DNA from: Planotetraspora mira
GTDB taxonomy: Bacteria; Actinomycetota; Actinomycetes; Streptosporangiales; Streptosporangiaceae
Direction: 5' to 3'
Length of the DNA stretch: 64,000 nt
Assembly (NCBI RefSeq): GCF_016863275.1
Contig: NZ_BOOO01000001.1
Location: forward strand, 186,001 to 250,000
Each line of letters begins with the position of its first letter. The first letter of the stretch is position 1. Under the pieces are notes generated by a model. That model was given only the letters and a program-made list of their open reading frames with translations. It did no database searches and was not told where the DNA came from. This document shows positions 18,360 through 26,584 of this stretch, piece after piece. The translations under genes and the position numbers were made by a program.

Positions 18360-18394
18360 CTCGTGTCACGCTAGTGTGCGCCTCGTGACACGAG
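18360..18394. promoter_or_regulatory. 11-bp inverted repeat operator at the tetR start
   Basis: CTCGTGTCACG at 18360-18370 is repeated exactly inverted as CGTGACACGAG at 18384-18394, with a 13-nt spacer. The left arm covers the probable -35 of the MFS promoter and the right arm covers the GTG at 18385 that probably starts tetR. The 24-bp arm spacing places both half-sites on about the same DNA face. This is the best candidate for the autoregulatory TetR operator. Confidence 0.6.
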
Positions 18395-18942
18395 ACCGTG
18401 AGGCGACCGGCGAGCGGATCCTGGCCGCCGCCGCGGAGTTGTTCGCGGAGCACGGCTACGACCAGGTGACCGTACGGATGATCGCGTCGGCGGCCGGGGC
18501 CAACGTCGCCCTGGTGAACCGTTACTTCGGGTCGAAGGCGAACCTCTTCGCGACGGTGCTGATCACGGCGTCCACGGTGACGGCCGCGATCGAGGGCGAC
18601 CCCGCGGAGATGCCCTCGCGGCTGGCGGAACACGTCGCCCACCGGCTGCGCACCGGCGCCTCCGAACCGCTCGTGCGGATGCTCGACCGGGCCGGGACCA
18701 GCCCGGAGATCCGGGCCGTCCTGGCGGCACGGGTCGAGACCGGGCTCGTCGACGCGATCAGCGCCCGGCTGCCGGGGCCGCAGGCACGGGAACGGGCCCT
18801 GCTCGCGACGGTGATCATCCTCGGCGCGGGGTCGCTCCGCCGGCTGCTGGGCCCCGAGGGGCTCCACGACGCCGACCTCGCCGCACTGGAGGCGCGGCTC
18901 GAGACGGCGTTCCGGGCCTGCCTGGCCCCCGCCGGCGGATGA
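18385..18942 (+). CDS. TetR family transcriptional regulator
   Basis: 185-residue repressor with an N-terminal TetR helix-turn-helix (ERILAAAAELFAEHG, then VRMIASAAGANVALVNRYFGSK) and a ligand-binding C-terminal helical domain. It is divergent from the MFS exporter and probably represses it. GTG 18385 is chosen as a possible leaderless start: a TAGTGT -10-like hexamer at 18372-18377 ends about 7 nt before it and no ribosome site is visible. GTG 18376 is in frame and would add three residues. Confidence 0.9.
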   Translation: MTRDREATGERILAAAAELFAEHGYDQVTVRMIASAAGANVALVNRYFGSKANLFATVLITASTVTAAIEGDPAEMPSRLAEHVAHRLRTGASEPLVRMLDRAGTSPEIRAVLAARVETGLVDAISARLPGPQARERALLATVIILGAGSLRRLLGPEGLHDADLAALEARLETAFRACLAPAGG

Positions 18943-18972
18943 CCCTCCGCAGGCCCCGGCCGTCACACCGGG

Positions 18973-20007
18973 TCAGGCGGTGAGCGTCTTGATCTTCTCG
19001 ATGAGCCTCAGGCGCTCCTCGTGCGTGCGGGCGAAGGGGGCCACGTTGAGCGTCGTCACCCCGGCCTCCCGCATGGCCGCGAGCCGCTCCCTGACATGGC
19101 CCTCCGACCCGACCAGCGACATCTTCTCCAGCAGTTCCTGCGGCACCAGGGCGGCCGCCTCGTCCTTCTTGCCCTCGAGGTAGAGGTCCTGGATCCGCTC
19201 GGCCTCCTTCTCGTAGCCGTAGCGGCGGGCGAGGTCGTTGTAGAAGTTCTTGCCCTTGGCGCCCATGCCCCCGATGTAGAGGGCGGCCATCGGACGGCCC
19301 AGCTCCAGGACGTCGCCGACGTCGTCGCCGATCGCCAGCACGGCCTGGGCGATGACGTCCAGCTCGCCCAGTTCGGGGTCCCTGCGCGCCCGGCCGGCCG
19401 CCAGCGACGGGCCCCACACCTCGCCGGCCTTCTCCGGCATGAAGAAGATCGGCTCCCAGCCCTCCGCCAGCTCCGCGGTGAGCTCGACGTTCTGCGGGCC
19501 GATGGCCGCGACCACGATCGGGATCCGCTCCCGGACCGGGTGGTTGATCAGCTTGAGCGGCTTGCCCAGGCCTGTTCCGCCCGGGAGGGGCATCGTGTAG
19601 TGCTTGCCCGCGTGCTCCAGCTTCTCCCGCCTCCACACCTTGCGGCAGATCTCGATGATCTCGCGGGTACGGCCCAGCGGAGCGGTGTAAGGGACGCCGT
19701 GGAAACCCTCGATGACCTGCGGTCCGCTGGCCCCGAGCCCCAGCGTGAACCGGCCGTCGGAGACGTAGTCCATGCCCGCCGCGGTCATGGCGAGCAGCGT
19801 GGGCGTGCGCGAGTAGATCGGCAGGATGCCCGAGGCGATCTGGAGGCGCTCGGTGCGGGCGGCGATGTAGCCCATCTGGCTGACCGCGTCGAAGCTGTAC
19901 GCCTCGGCGACGAACACAATGTCGAGCCCGGCCTTCTCGAAGTCGCCGAGCTCGGCCACGGTCTCCTTGAAGCCCCCGGCATAGTTGAGTGCCATCCCGA
20001 TGCGCAT
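18973..20007 (-). CDS. LLM-class (F420-dependent type) oxidoreductase
   Basis: 344-residue luciferase-like monooxygenase family protein. It shows the TIM-barrel pattern of actinobacterial F420-dependent enzymes: start MRIGMALNYAGGFKETV, FVAEAYSFDA, LGLGASGPQVIEGFHG and GRTREIIEICRKVWRREKL. F420 rather than FMN use is inferred from similarity to that subgroup, not proven. It lies 84 nt downstream of the Mo-hydroxylase maturation genes on the same strand and may be co-transcribed with them. The substrate is unknown. Confidence 0.85.
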   Translation of the reverse strand: MRIGMALNYAGGFKETVAELGDFEKAGLDIVFVAEAYSFDAVSQMGYIAARTERLQIASGILPIYSRTPTLLAMTAAGMDYVSDGRFTLGLGASGPQVIEGFHGVPYTAPLGRTREIIEICRKVWRREKLEHAGKHYTMPLPGGTGLGKPLKLINHPVRERIPIVVAAIGPQNVELTAELAEGWEPIFFMPEKAGEVWGPSLAAGRARRDPELGELDVIAQAVLAIGDDVGDVLELGRPMAALYIGGMGAKGKNFYNDLARRYGYEKEAERIQDLYLEGKKDEAAALVPQELLEKMSLVGSEGHVRERLAAMREAGVTTLNVAPFARTHEERLRLIEKIKTLTA

Positions 20008-20091
20008 CCCGACATCCTTCCCGGACCGAATACCGAATGTTGTTCCGTTTCATGCGGCATTGAGAGGTTACTCCAACCCAGGCGGGAGGGA

Positions 20092-20670
20092 TCATCGGCC
20101 GTCGAGCGACCTCAGGTCGGCGGGGACGTCGATGTCGGCGGGGTCGCCCACGTCGTCGCAGGGCACCGCGGTGACGAGATCGGGATGCGCCCGGAGGAAC
20201 GGCCGCGCCCCGACGTCGCCCGCGGCCATCCGGACGACCTCCGCGAAGTGGGCCCGCGCGATGAGGACGGGGTTCCTCGGCGCACCGCCGTAGGTCGCCA
20301 CGGCGACGGCGGCGCCCGCCTCGAACGCCCCGGCGAGCCGCCGTACGGCCTCCGCCGTGATCAGCGGCTGGTCGACCAGGGCGATCACCACGGCCTCCGC
20401 TGAGGCGGGCAGCGCGCCCAGCCCCACGCGCAGGGAGGACCCCATCCCCCCGGCCCAGTCGGGGTTGTGGACCACCGTGACATCGGGGACGTCGGCCGCG
20501 GCCGCGCCCAGGACGACGACGACGGGATCGCAACCGCCGTCGCGGAGCAGGCGCACACCGCGATCGACGAGCCGCTCTCCCCCGAATTCGACCAGGGCCT
20601 TGGGCGCCCCGAAGCGGCTCCCCGCGCCGGCGGCGAGCAGAACCCCCGCGACCCGCGTGCCCGTGGTCAT
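20092..20670 (-). CDS. MobA/MocA-like nucleotidyltransferase
   Basis: 192-residue NTP-transferase domain protein. It opens with the nucleotide-binding signature GVLLAAGAGSRFGAPKALVEF and has the metal-binding region VVIALVDQPLITAE. This subfamily includes MocA, which makes molybdopterin cytosine dinucleotide, the cofactor of CO dehydrogenase and xanthine dehydrogenase-type enzymes. The start is the ATG at 20670, which overlaps the XdhC-like stop (ATGA). Context strongly favours a MocA-like role, though GTP versus CTP specificity cannot be read here. Confidence 0.82.
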   Translation of the reverse strand: MTTGTRVAGVLLAAGAGSRFGAPKALVEFGGERLVDRGVRLLRDGGCDPVVVVLGAAAADVPDVTVVHNPDWAGGMGSSLRVGLGALPASAEAVVIALVDQPLITAEAVRRLAGAFEAGAAVAVATYGGAPRNPVLIARAHFAEVVRMAAGDVGARPFLRAHPDLVTAVPCDDVGDPADIDVPADLRSLDGR

Positions 20671-21782
20671 GTGATGGAGTCGCCGTGGATGCGGCCGCTG
20701 GTGTCCGTCAGCGAGCGCCCGGTGCCGCCCCACCGGAGCTGGATCAGCTCGGCGGCGATCGACACGGCGGTCTCCTCCGGCGTACGGGCGCCGAGGTCGA
20801 GGCCGATCGGCGACCTCAGCCGGGCGAGGTCCTCGTCCTTCAGACCGGCCTCGCGCAGCCGTGCCAGCCGGTCCTCGTGCGTGCGGCGCGACCCCATCGC
20901 CCCCACGTACGCGGCCGGGGTGCGCAGGGCCACCTCCAGCAGGGGGACGTCGAACTTGGGGTCGTGCGTGAGGACGCAGATGACCGTCCGCTCGTCGACC
21001 TGCACCGTCGACAGGTAGTCGTGCGGCCACTTGACGACGACCTCGTCCGCGTCCGGGAAGCGTTTGGTCGTGGCGAACACCGGGCGGGCGTCGCAGACGA
21101 CGACGTGGTAGCCGAGGAACTTGCCGATCCGCGCGACGGCCGCCGCGAAGTCGATGGCGCCGAACACCAGCATGCGCGGGGCGGGCGCGAAGGACTGGAC
21201 GAACACCTGGAGGTCGTCGAGCCGCCTTTCTCCCTGGGCCCCGTAGCGGCGGATGCCCGTGATCCCCTGGGCCAGCATCCCCCGGACGTCGTCGTCCACC
21301 GCCGCGTCGAGCCGGGCCGAGCCCAGCGATCCGGAAGCCGAACCCGGGGGCCGGTCCGGCCAGATGACACGGCGCGCCCCCACCGTCCCCGGCCCGGACA
21401 GGATCGTGGCCACGGCGACAGGGCGGCGCCGCTCGATCGACGCGGCGATCTCCCCCAACTCGGGATAGGTCTCCCGCGAGACGTCCTCGACGAACACGTC
21501 GATGATCCCGCCGCAGGTCAGGCCGACCGAGTAGGCGTCATCGTCGCTCACGCCGTATCGCTGGAGGACCGGCGCCCCCGCGTCGACGACCTCGTGGGCG
21601 AGCTCGTAGACGGCTCCCTCGACGCAACCCCCCGACACGCTGCCGACGGCCTCGGTGCCGAGGACGGCCATGGAGGCGCCCGGAGGCCGGGGCGCGCTGC
21701 GGAAGGTGCCGACGACCGTGGCCAGCCCGAACCGCTCTCCCGCCTCCCACCAGCGCACGATCTGCGAAAGGACGTCACGCAT
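20667..21782 (-). CDS. XdhC/CoxI family Mo-hydroxylase maturation protein
   Basis: 371-residue protein of the XdhC/CoxI family, which carries molybdenum cofactor for sulfuration and insertion into xanthine dehydrogenase or CO dehydrogenase-type enzymes. The N-terminal XdhC-CoxI domain has SVSGGCVEGAVYELA and VGLTCGGIIDVFVE, whose cysteines are conserved. The C-terminal Rossmann domain has LVFGAIDFAAAVAR and YVGAMGSRRTHEDRLARL. It overlaps the VWA gene by 8 nt at its start and the MocA-like gene by 4 nt at its end, so the four genes form one translationally coupled operon. Confidence 0.9.
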   Translation of the reverse strand: MRDVLSQIVRWWEAGERFGLATVVGTFRSAPRPPGASMAVLGTEAVGSVSGGCVEGAVYELAHEVVDAGAPVLQRYGVSDDDAYSVGLTCGGIIDVFVEDVSRETYPELGEIAASIERRRPVAVATILSGPGTVGARRVIWPDRPPGSASGSLGSARLDAAVDDDVRGMLAQGITGIRRYGAQGERRLDDLQVFVQSFAPAPRMLVFGAIDFAAAVARIGKFLGYHVVVCDARPVFATTKRFPDADEVVVKWPHDYLSTVQVDERTVICVLTHDPKFDVPLLEVALRTPAAYVGAMGSRRTHEDRLARLREAGLKDEDLARLRSPIGLDLGARTPEETAVSIAAELIQLRWGGTGRSLTDTSGRIHGDSIT

Positions 21783-22938
21783 GACTACGCCTCCCTGTGC
21801 GGGCCGATCCCCGGGTCCCGGCCGCCAGCAGGGCGGCCAGGTCCTCGAACGCGGCCAGGCTGTGGCCGGCCACGAAGTCCGTGATGTACGGCAACGCCGC
21901 CATGATTCCCGCGGTGAGCGGCCGGTACGCCGGATCTCCCTTGTGCGGGTTCACCCAGACCACCCGGTGGGCCAGCCGCGACAACCGCGCCATCTGCGCG
22001 CCCAGGATCTCCGGGGAGCCGCGCTCCCATCCGTCGGACGCGATCACGACCGTCGCGCCCCGGGGGTCGGCGAGCCTGAGCAGTGCCTTGATCTCCTCGC
22101 CGAGGCGGGTCCCGCCGTTCCAGTCGGGGATGGCCCTGGAGACCGCGAGCATGGCGACGTCGGGATCACGATGACGCAGCTCCGCGGTGATCCGCGTGAG
22201 GCGGGTCCCCGCGCTGAACACCTCGGTCGCCCGCGGCTCGGCCCGGACGAGGGCGTGCGCGAATCGCAGCAGGGTGTCCGCGTACGGCGCCATCGAACCG
22301 CTGACGTCGACGAGCATGACGACCCGGCGCGGCCGGTCCCGATGGGTCCGCATGCGGAGGCGCGCGGGCTCCCCTCCCCGCCTGATGGCCTCCCTGACCG
22401 TGCGGTGGCTGTCGAGCACACCGCTGTGGGCGGGCGTGAACCGCCGCGAGCCCCGCCGCTCCCGCACTCCGCGCAGCAGCGCCAGCATCCGGTTGACCTG
22501 CTCCCGCTCGGCCGCGGTCATCCGCGCGACGTCCCGGTTCCGCAGCACCTCGATCTCACTGGCCGTGGCCGGCACCGCGCTCTGCTCGCCCGCCTCCTCC
22601 TGGCCGCGGGAGCCGTACGGCTCGGCGACGAGCCGTGTGACGGTCACCGTCGTCCGGGAACGGCCGGGCCTCGGCCTCTCCCCCGCGAAGTAGGCGGCGA
22701 AGCAGCGGTCGTACCGTGCGAGGTCGTCCGGCCCGGCGCAGAGCGTCAGCCGGCCGGCCCAGTAGACGTCGCGCTCGGCGGCGACGTCCAGATGGCCGAG
22801 GGCGGTCAGGAAGCCCTGGGTGCGCTGGTGGTCGGCCCCGACGCCGGCGGCCCTGAGCGTGCGGGCGAACCCGGTCATCGTGGCGACCAGGTCCCGCGCT
22901 CCGCCGGATCGGGGTTCAGGCACGGCGGCCCGCCTCAC
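21775..22938 (-). CDS. CoxE-type VWA domain protein
   Basis: 387-residue protein with a C-terminal von Willebrand A domain. The MIDAS motif DVSGSM is at 211-216, and TRLGEEIKALL and VIASDGWERG complete the metal site region. The N-terminal half is helical (residues 15-160). It is the usual partner of a MoxR ATPase in CO dehydrogenase (cox) clusters, where CoxD and CoxE act on active-site assembly. The GTG start at 22938 lies inside the 3' end of the coxD-like gene; a GTG at 22923 is an alternative. Confidence 0.88.
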   Translation of the reverse strand: MRRAAVPEPRSGGARDLVATMTGFARTLRAAGVGADHQRTQGFLTALGHLDVAAERDVYWAGRLTLCAGPDDLARYDRCFAAYFAGERPRPGRSRTTVTVTRLVAEPYGSRGQEEAGEQSAVPATASEIEVLRNRDVARMTAAEREQVNRMLALLRGVRERRGSRRFTPAHSGVLDSHRTVREAIRRGGEPARLRMRTHRDRPRRVVMLVDVSGSMAPYADTLLRFAHALVRAEPRATEVFSAGTRLTRITAELRHRDPDVAMLAVSRAIPDWNGGTRLGEEIKALLRLADPRGATVVIASDGWERGSPEILGAQMARLSRLAHRVVWVNPHKGDPAYRPLTAGIMAALPYITDFVAGHSLAAFEDLAALLAAGTRGSARTGRRSHA

Positions 22939-23878
22939 CTCTGGCCGCGCCCGCGCCTGTGGCCATGCCCCCGCCCGCGCCCGTGGCCGCGCCCGCGAGG
23001 AGGATGCCGTCGCGCCGCACGAGTTCCTGATCCTCGCGGTGCTTCAGCACCGCGCCCAGGGTGGCGGCCGCGAGGCCCGGGTCGAAGTCGGTCGCCCCGA
23101 GCGTCAGCAGGGCCTCGGTCCAGTCGAGCGTCTCGGCGATCCCCGGCGGCTTGACGAGGTCGGCGGCCCTCAGCAGGCCGGCGGTCCGTGCGACCTCCGT
23201 GGCCAGCCGTTCCGTGCACTCGGGAAGGCGCCTGAGGAGGATGGCGACCTCGCGCTCGAAGCCGGGGTGCTCCAGCCAGTGGTAGAGGCAGCGCCGCTTG
23301 AGGGCGTCGTGGACCTCACGCGTGCGGTTCGAGGTGACCACCACGACGGGAGGCGTGGCGGCGCTGATCGTGCCCAGCTCGGGAATCGAGATCGTGAAGT
23401 CCGACAACACCTCGAGCAGGAACGCCTCGAACTCGTCGTCCGCGCGGTCGATCTCGTCGACCAGCAGCACGCTGGGCTGGGTTTCGAGGGCCTGGAGCAG
23501 AGGCCGGGCGATCAGGAAGCGCCTGTCGTAGATCTCGCCCTCGAGCGCCCTGACGTCGGTCACGCCCGTCGCCTCGGCCGCCTTCAGATGCAGCAACTGG
23601 CGGGCGAAGTCCCAGTCGTAGAGGGCCTGCGCGGCGTCGAGGCCCTCGTAGCACTGCAACCTGATCAGCGGGGCGCCGAGCACCGCTGACAGGGTCTTGG
23701 CCAGCTCGGTCTTGCCCACTCCGGCCTCGCCCTCGAGGAAGAGCGGGCGGCCCATCCTCAGCGCGAGAAACGCCGCGGTGGCCAGCCCCTCGTCCGCCAG
23801 GTAATCGTGCCTGGCGAGCAGCTCGGCCACCGTCGCGGGAGAGTCGATGTCGGACGCCTTCGTTGTGCCTCCCAGCAT
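22916..23878 (-). CDS. CoxD-type MoxR AAA+ ATPase
   Basis: 320-residue AAA+ ATPase with Walker A EGEAGVGKT at 49-57, Walker B VLLVDEIDRADDEFEAFL and sensor 1 VVVTSNRTREVHDALKRR. It resembles CoxD, which helps build the copper/molybdenum or molybdenum site of CO dehydrogenase-like enzymes. The C-terminal 25 residues are a Gly/Ala-rich tail (GAATGAGGGMATGAG). First gene of the maturation operon; its promoter must lie in the roughly 100-nt gap to the divergent HD gene. It is not closely similar to the other MoxR gene of the window at 6902. Confidence 0.88.
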   Translation of the reverse strand: MLGGTTKASDIDSPATVAELLARHDYLADEGLATAAFLALRMGRPLFLEGEAGVGKTELAKTLSAVLGAPLIRLQCYEGLDAAQALYDWDFARQLLHLKAAEATGVTDVRALEGEIYDRRFLIARPLLQALETQPSVLLVDEIDRADDEFEAFLLEVLSDFTISIPELGTISAATPPVVVVTSNRTREVHDALKRRCLYHWLEHPGFEREVAILLRRLPECTERLATEVARTAGLLRAADLVKPPGIAETLDWTEALLTLGATDFDPGLAAATLGAVLKHREDQELVRRDGILLAGAATGAGGGMATGAGAARGEAGRRA

Positions 23879-23987
23879 CCTCTCAGGCTACGCGCCGGGG
23901 GCTCGCGAACGCTCTGGCCGATTCCGCCAAACGCCCGCCTTTCACGGGCCGATCGTTGCCACGATCACACAGGGGCCCTCTACCGTC

Positions 23988-24596
23988 GTGGACGTGACGA
24001 ATCCTCTGGGGCTTCCCGGGTCTCCCGCGGCGAGTGCGCTGGCCGCCGAGCTGGCGGCGCGGTGGGCCGAGCCGCACCGGCGCTACCACACCGCGACGCA
24101 TCTGCGGGCCGTGCTCGACGCGATCGAGCCGCTCGCCGGCCTGGCCGGGGACGTCGGCGCCGTACGGCTCGCCGCCTGGTTCCACGACGCCGTCTACGAC
24201 GGCCGCCCGGGATGGGACGAGGAGCGCAGCGCCCAGCTGGCGCAGGCCCGCCTCCCCGCGTGCGGCGTCACGCCCGAACGGGTGCGCGAGGTCGTCCGCC
24301 TGGTGCGGGTGACCGCCGATCACTCCTACGGCTCCGGCGACACGGACGCGGCCGTCTTGTGCGACGCCGATCTGGCCGTCCTCGGCGGCTCCCCGGAGGA
24401 TTACGCGGCCTACGCGAGAGCCGTACGGGCCGAGTATCGCCACGTCCCCGACGACCTGTTCCGGGCGGGCAGGGCCGCCGTCCTGCGGCGGCTCCTGTCG
24501 AACGACCACCTGTACGGCACGGCCCGCGCACGCGATCTGTGGGACCGCCGTGCCAGGGAGAACATGACTCGCGAGCTGGCCACGCTCGGCGGCTAG
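23988..24596 (+). CDS. HD-domain metal-dependent phosphohydrolase family protein
   Basis: 202-residue predicted HD-superfamily protein. It has RRYHTATHLRAVLDAIE and AAWFHDAVYD (the HD pair), with a later conserved Asp in LCDADLAVLGG. The family is annotated as metal-dependent phosphohydrolase but its substrates are unknown. GTG at 23988 is preferred, with AGGGG 12 nt upstream; GTG 23994 is possible. The stop overlaps the stop of the convergent DUF4031 gene in the 4-base palindrome CTAG. Confidence 0.82.
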   Translation: MDVTNPLGLPGSPAASALAAELAARWAEPHRRYHTATHLRAVLDAIEPLAGLAGDVGAVRLAAWFHDAVYDGRPGWDEERSAQLAQARLPACGVTPERVREVVRLVRVTADHSYGSGDTDAAVLCDADLAVLGGSPEDYAAYARAVRAEYRHVPDDLFRAGRAAVLRRLLSNDHLYGTARARDLWDRRARENMTRELATLGG

Positions 24597-24898
24597 GTCT
24601 GGCGCGGGACCGGCTCAGGGACGGGTGGCGCGGCGGGGCGGTGTTTGGGCCGGCGCAGCCCCGCCTCCCGCAGCCGGCGGACGAGTTCGCCGCTCGGCAC
24701 AGGCTCCGCGCCAAGCTCGACCGCGCGGTCGTAAACCGTCTCGGGCACGTCGTAGTGATCGCGGTCGAACGCCCGCTCCGGCACGTCCAGCACCCTGGCG
24801 AACGCGTGCAGCTCCTCGTAGGAGACGTCGCTGACCAGGTGCGACCACAGCAGCCCACGCGGGCCGGGCCAGTTCGGCCGATCGATCAGCACGCTCAC
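24593..24898 (-). CDS. DUF4031 domain protein
   Basis: 101-residue protein matching the actinobacterial DUF4031 pattern: VSVLIDRPNWPGPRGLLWSH, then VSDVSYEELHAFA and a C-terminal basic Pro-rich tail. GTG at 24898 has GAGGAGG 5 nt upstream. It often accompanies HD-domain proteins in actinobacteria, as here, where the two genes converge with a shared CTAG at their stops. The function is unknown. Confidence 0.8.
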   Translation of the reverse strand: MSVLIDRPNWPGPRGLLWSHLVSDVSYEELHAFARVLDVPERAFDRDHYDVPETVYDRAVELGAEPVPSGELVRRLREAGLRRPKHRPAAPPVPEPVPRQT

Positions 24899-24950
24899 AT
24901 GACCTCCTCGGCCGGACGTTCCCCCCGGCACTGTACGGCTTTCCGAGATT

Positions 24951-24965
24951 ACCAATTGACTTGGT
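24951..24965. promoter_or_regulatory. ACCAA-N5-TTGGT palindrome upstream of ssuC
   Basis: ACCAATTGACTTGGT is a perfect 5-bp inverted repeat with a 5-nt spacer, 58 nt before the ssuC ATG. It contains TTGACT, a good -35 element for the operon, so a repressor bound here would block transcription. The regulator is not encoded beside it. Confidence 0.5.
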
Positions 24966-25022
24966 AGGAAATACGGGCAATCCTGAGGAGGACATCGCAC
25001 ACCATCCCTGCGAGGTACCCCC

Positions 25023-25856
25023 ATGTCCGTCCTTGAACTGGACACCCCGGTCCGGGCCGAGCCGCACCCCGGCGCACGCATCCGGCGCCGGCGGCTGCCG
25101 GGAAAAGCCTGGCAGCGCTGGATCAGCCCACTGGTCCTCGTGCTCGCCTGGCAGATCGCGAGCACGACCGGCCTGCTGCCCACCCGACTGCTCGCCGCGC
25201 CGTCCACGATCGCCGCGACCGCGGTCGACCTGGTCCAGGCGGGGACGTTGCCCACGGCGATCGCCGTGTCGCTCCAGCGCGTCCTGATCGGCTTCACGGC
25301 CGGGGCGATCGCGGGCGTCGGCCTCGCGCTGGTTGCCGGACTGAGCCGCAAGGGGGAGAACGCGGTCGACCCGATCATGCAGATGCTCCGGGCGCTGCCG
25401 TTCTTCGGTCTCATCCCGCTGTTCATCCTCTGGTTCGGCATCGGGGAGGCGCCGAAGGTGCTGCTCGTGGCCCTCGCGGTGTCGTTCCCCCTCTACCTGA
25501 ACACCTTCGCGGGCATCCGCGGGGTCGACGGGAAGCTCGCCGAGGTCGCGCGCACGGTCGGGCTCGGCAGGACTCAGCTCATCCGGCACATCGTGCTCCC
25601 CGGCGCGCTCCCCCAGACGCTCGTCGGCCTCCGGCAGAGCCTCGGCGTGGCGTGGCTGGCGCTGATCGTCGCCGAGCAGGTCAACGCCAACGCCGGGCTC
25701 GGCTACATGATCAACGACGCGCGGGAGTTCCTCCGTACCGACGTGATCGTCGTGGGCCTGCTCGTCTACAGCGCGCTCGGCCTGCTGACCGACGCACTCG
25801 TCCGGCTGCTCGAAAGGAGGGCCCTCACGTGGCGACGCGAGTTCCTGGCCCGCTGA
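25023..25856 (+). CDS. ssuC: Aliphatic sulfonate ABC transporter permease SsuC
   Basis: 277-residue inner-membrane permease of the SsuC/TauC family with about six helices. The EAA loop that contacts the ATPase is recognisable around EVARTVGLGRTQLIRHIVLPGALP. It is the first gene of a four-gene operon ending in an alkanesulfonate monooxygenase, which makes sulfonate import for sulfur scavenging the likely role. A GAGG site precedes the ATG. Confidence 0.88.
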   Translation: MSVLELDTPVRAEPHPGARIRRRRLPGKAWQRWISPLVLVLAWQIASTTGLLPTRLLAAPSTIAATAVDLVQAGTLPTAIAVSLQRVLIGFTAGAIAGVGLALVAGLSRKGENAVDPIMQMLRALPFFGLIPLFILWFGIGEAPKVLLVALAVSFPLYLNTFAGIRGVDGKLAEVARTVGLGRTQLIRHIVLPGALPQTLVGLRQSLGVAWLALIVAEQVNANAGLGYMINDAREFLRTDVIVVGLLVYSALGLLTDALVRLLERRALTWRREFLAR

Positions 25857-26584
25857 CCCGGCCGTCCGAGGCCGCGACAGGGCCGGTGGCCACCGTCGAC
25901 GGGCTGACCCGCCGTTTCGGCGAGCGGACCGTCCTCGACCGGCTCGACCTGGAGATCGGGCGCGGCGAGTTCATCGCGCTGCTCGGCCGCAGCGGCTCCG
26001 GCAAGTCGACCCTGCTCCGCGCGCTCGCCGGGCTCGACAGCGAGGCTGAGGGCGGCCTGAGCGTCACCGGTTCCGTGGCGGTGGCCTTCCAGGAGCCGCG
26101 GCTCGTGCCCTGGAAGCGCGTCCATGCCAACATCACGCTCGGCCTCGCCGTACCCGACCCGAAGGAGAAGGCGGACGCGGCCCTGGCGGAGGTCGGCCTG
26201 ACCGAGCGGGCGGGCGCCTGGCCGCTCACGCTCTCCGGCGGCGAGGCCCAGCGGGCCAGCCTGGCGCGCGCCCTGGTCCGGGAGCCGGACCTGCTTCTGC
26301 TCGACGAGCCTTTCAGCGCCCTTGACGCGCTGACCCGGATCACCATCCACCAACTGGTCCTCCAACTGTGGTCCGTCCACCGGCCGGCCGTGCTGCTGGT
26401 CACCCACGACGTCGACGAGGCGCTGCTGCTCGCGGATCGCGTGCTCGTGCTCGACCGGGGGCGCATCGCGCACGAGTCGGACGTCCCGGCGCCGCGTCCC
26501 CGCCACCGCGACCATCCCGATCTCACCTCCCTCCGCACGACCCTCCTCGCCGCTCTCGGCGTGTCCCCCGAAGGAACCACATGA
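25829..26584 (+). CDS. ssuB: Aliphatic sulfonate ABC transporter ATP-binding protein SsuB
   Basis: 251-residue ABC ATPase: Walker A GRSGSGKST, a Q-loop in AFQEPRLVPWKRV typical of SsuB/TauB, signature LSGGEAQR, Walker B LLLLDEPFSALD and H-loop VTHDVDEAL. The GTG at 25829 is chosen because AAAGGAGG lies 8 nt upstream, although it overlaps the permease gene by 28 nt. The stop overlaps the ssuA ATG. Confidence 0.88.
   Translation: MATRVPGPLTRPSEAATGPVATVDGLTRRFGERTVLDRLDLEIGRGEFIALLGRSGSGKSTLLRALAGLDSEAEGGLSVTGSVAVAFQEPRLVPWKRVHANITLGLAVPDPKEKADAALAEVGLTERAGAWPLTLSGGEAQRASLARALVREPDLLLLDEPFSALDALTRITIHQLVLQLWSVHRPAVLLVTHDVDEALLLADRVLVLDRGRIAHESDVPAPRPRHRDHPDLTSLRTTLLAALGVSPEGTT

Noticed and set aside
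24593-25441. 282-codon start for the DUF4031 gene
   Set aside because: The extra upstream codons are antisense to ssuC and lack similarity; the GTG at 24898 has a strong ribosome site.
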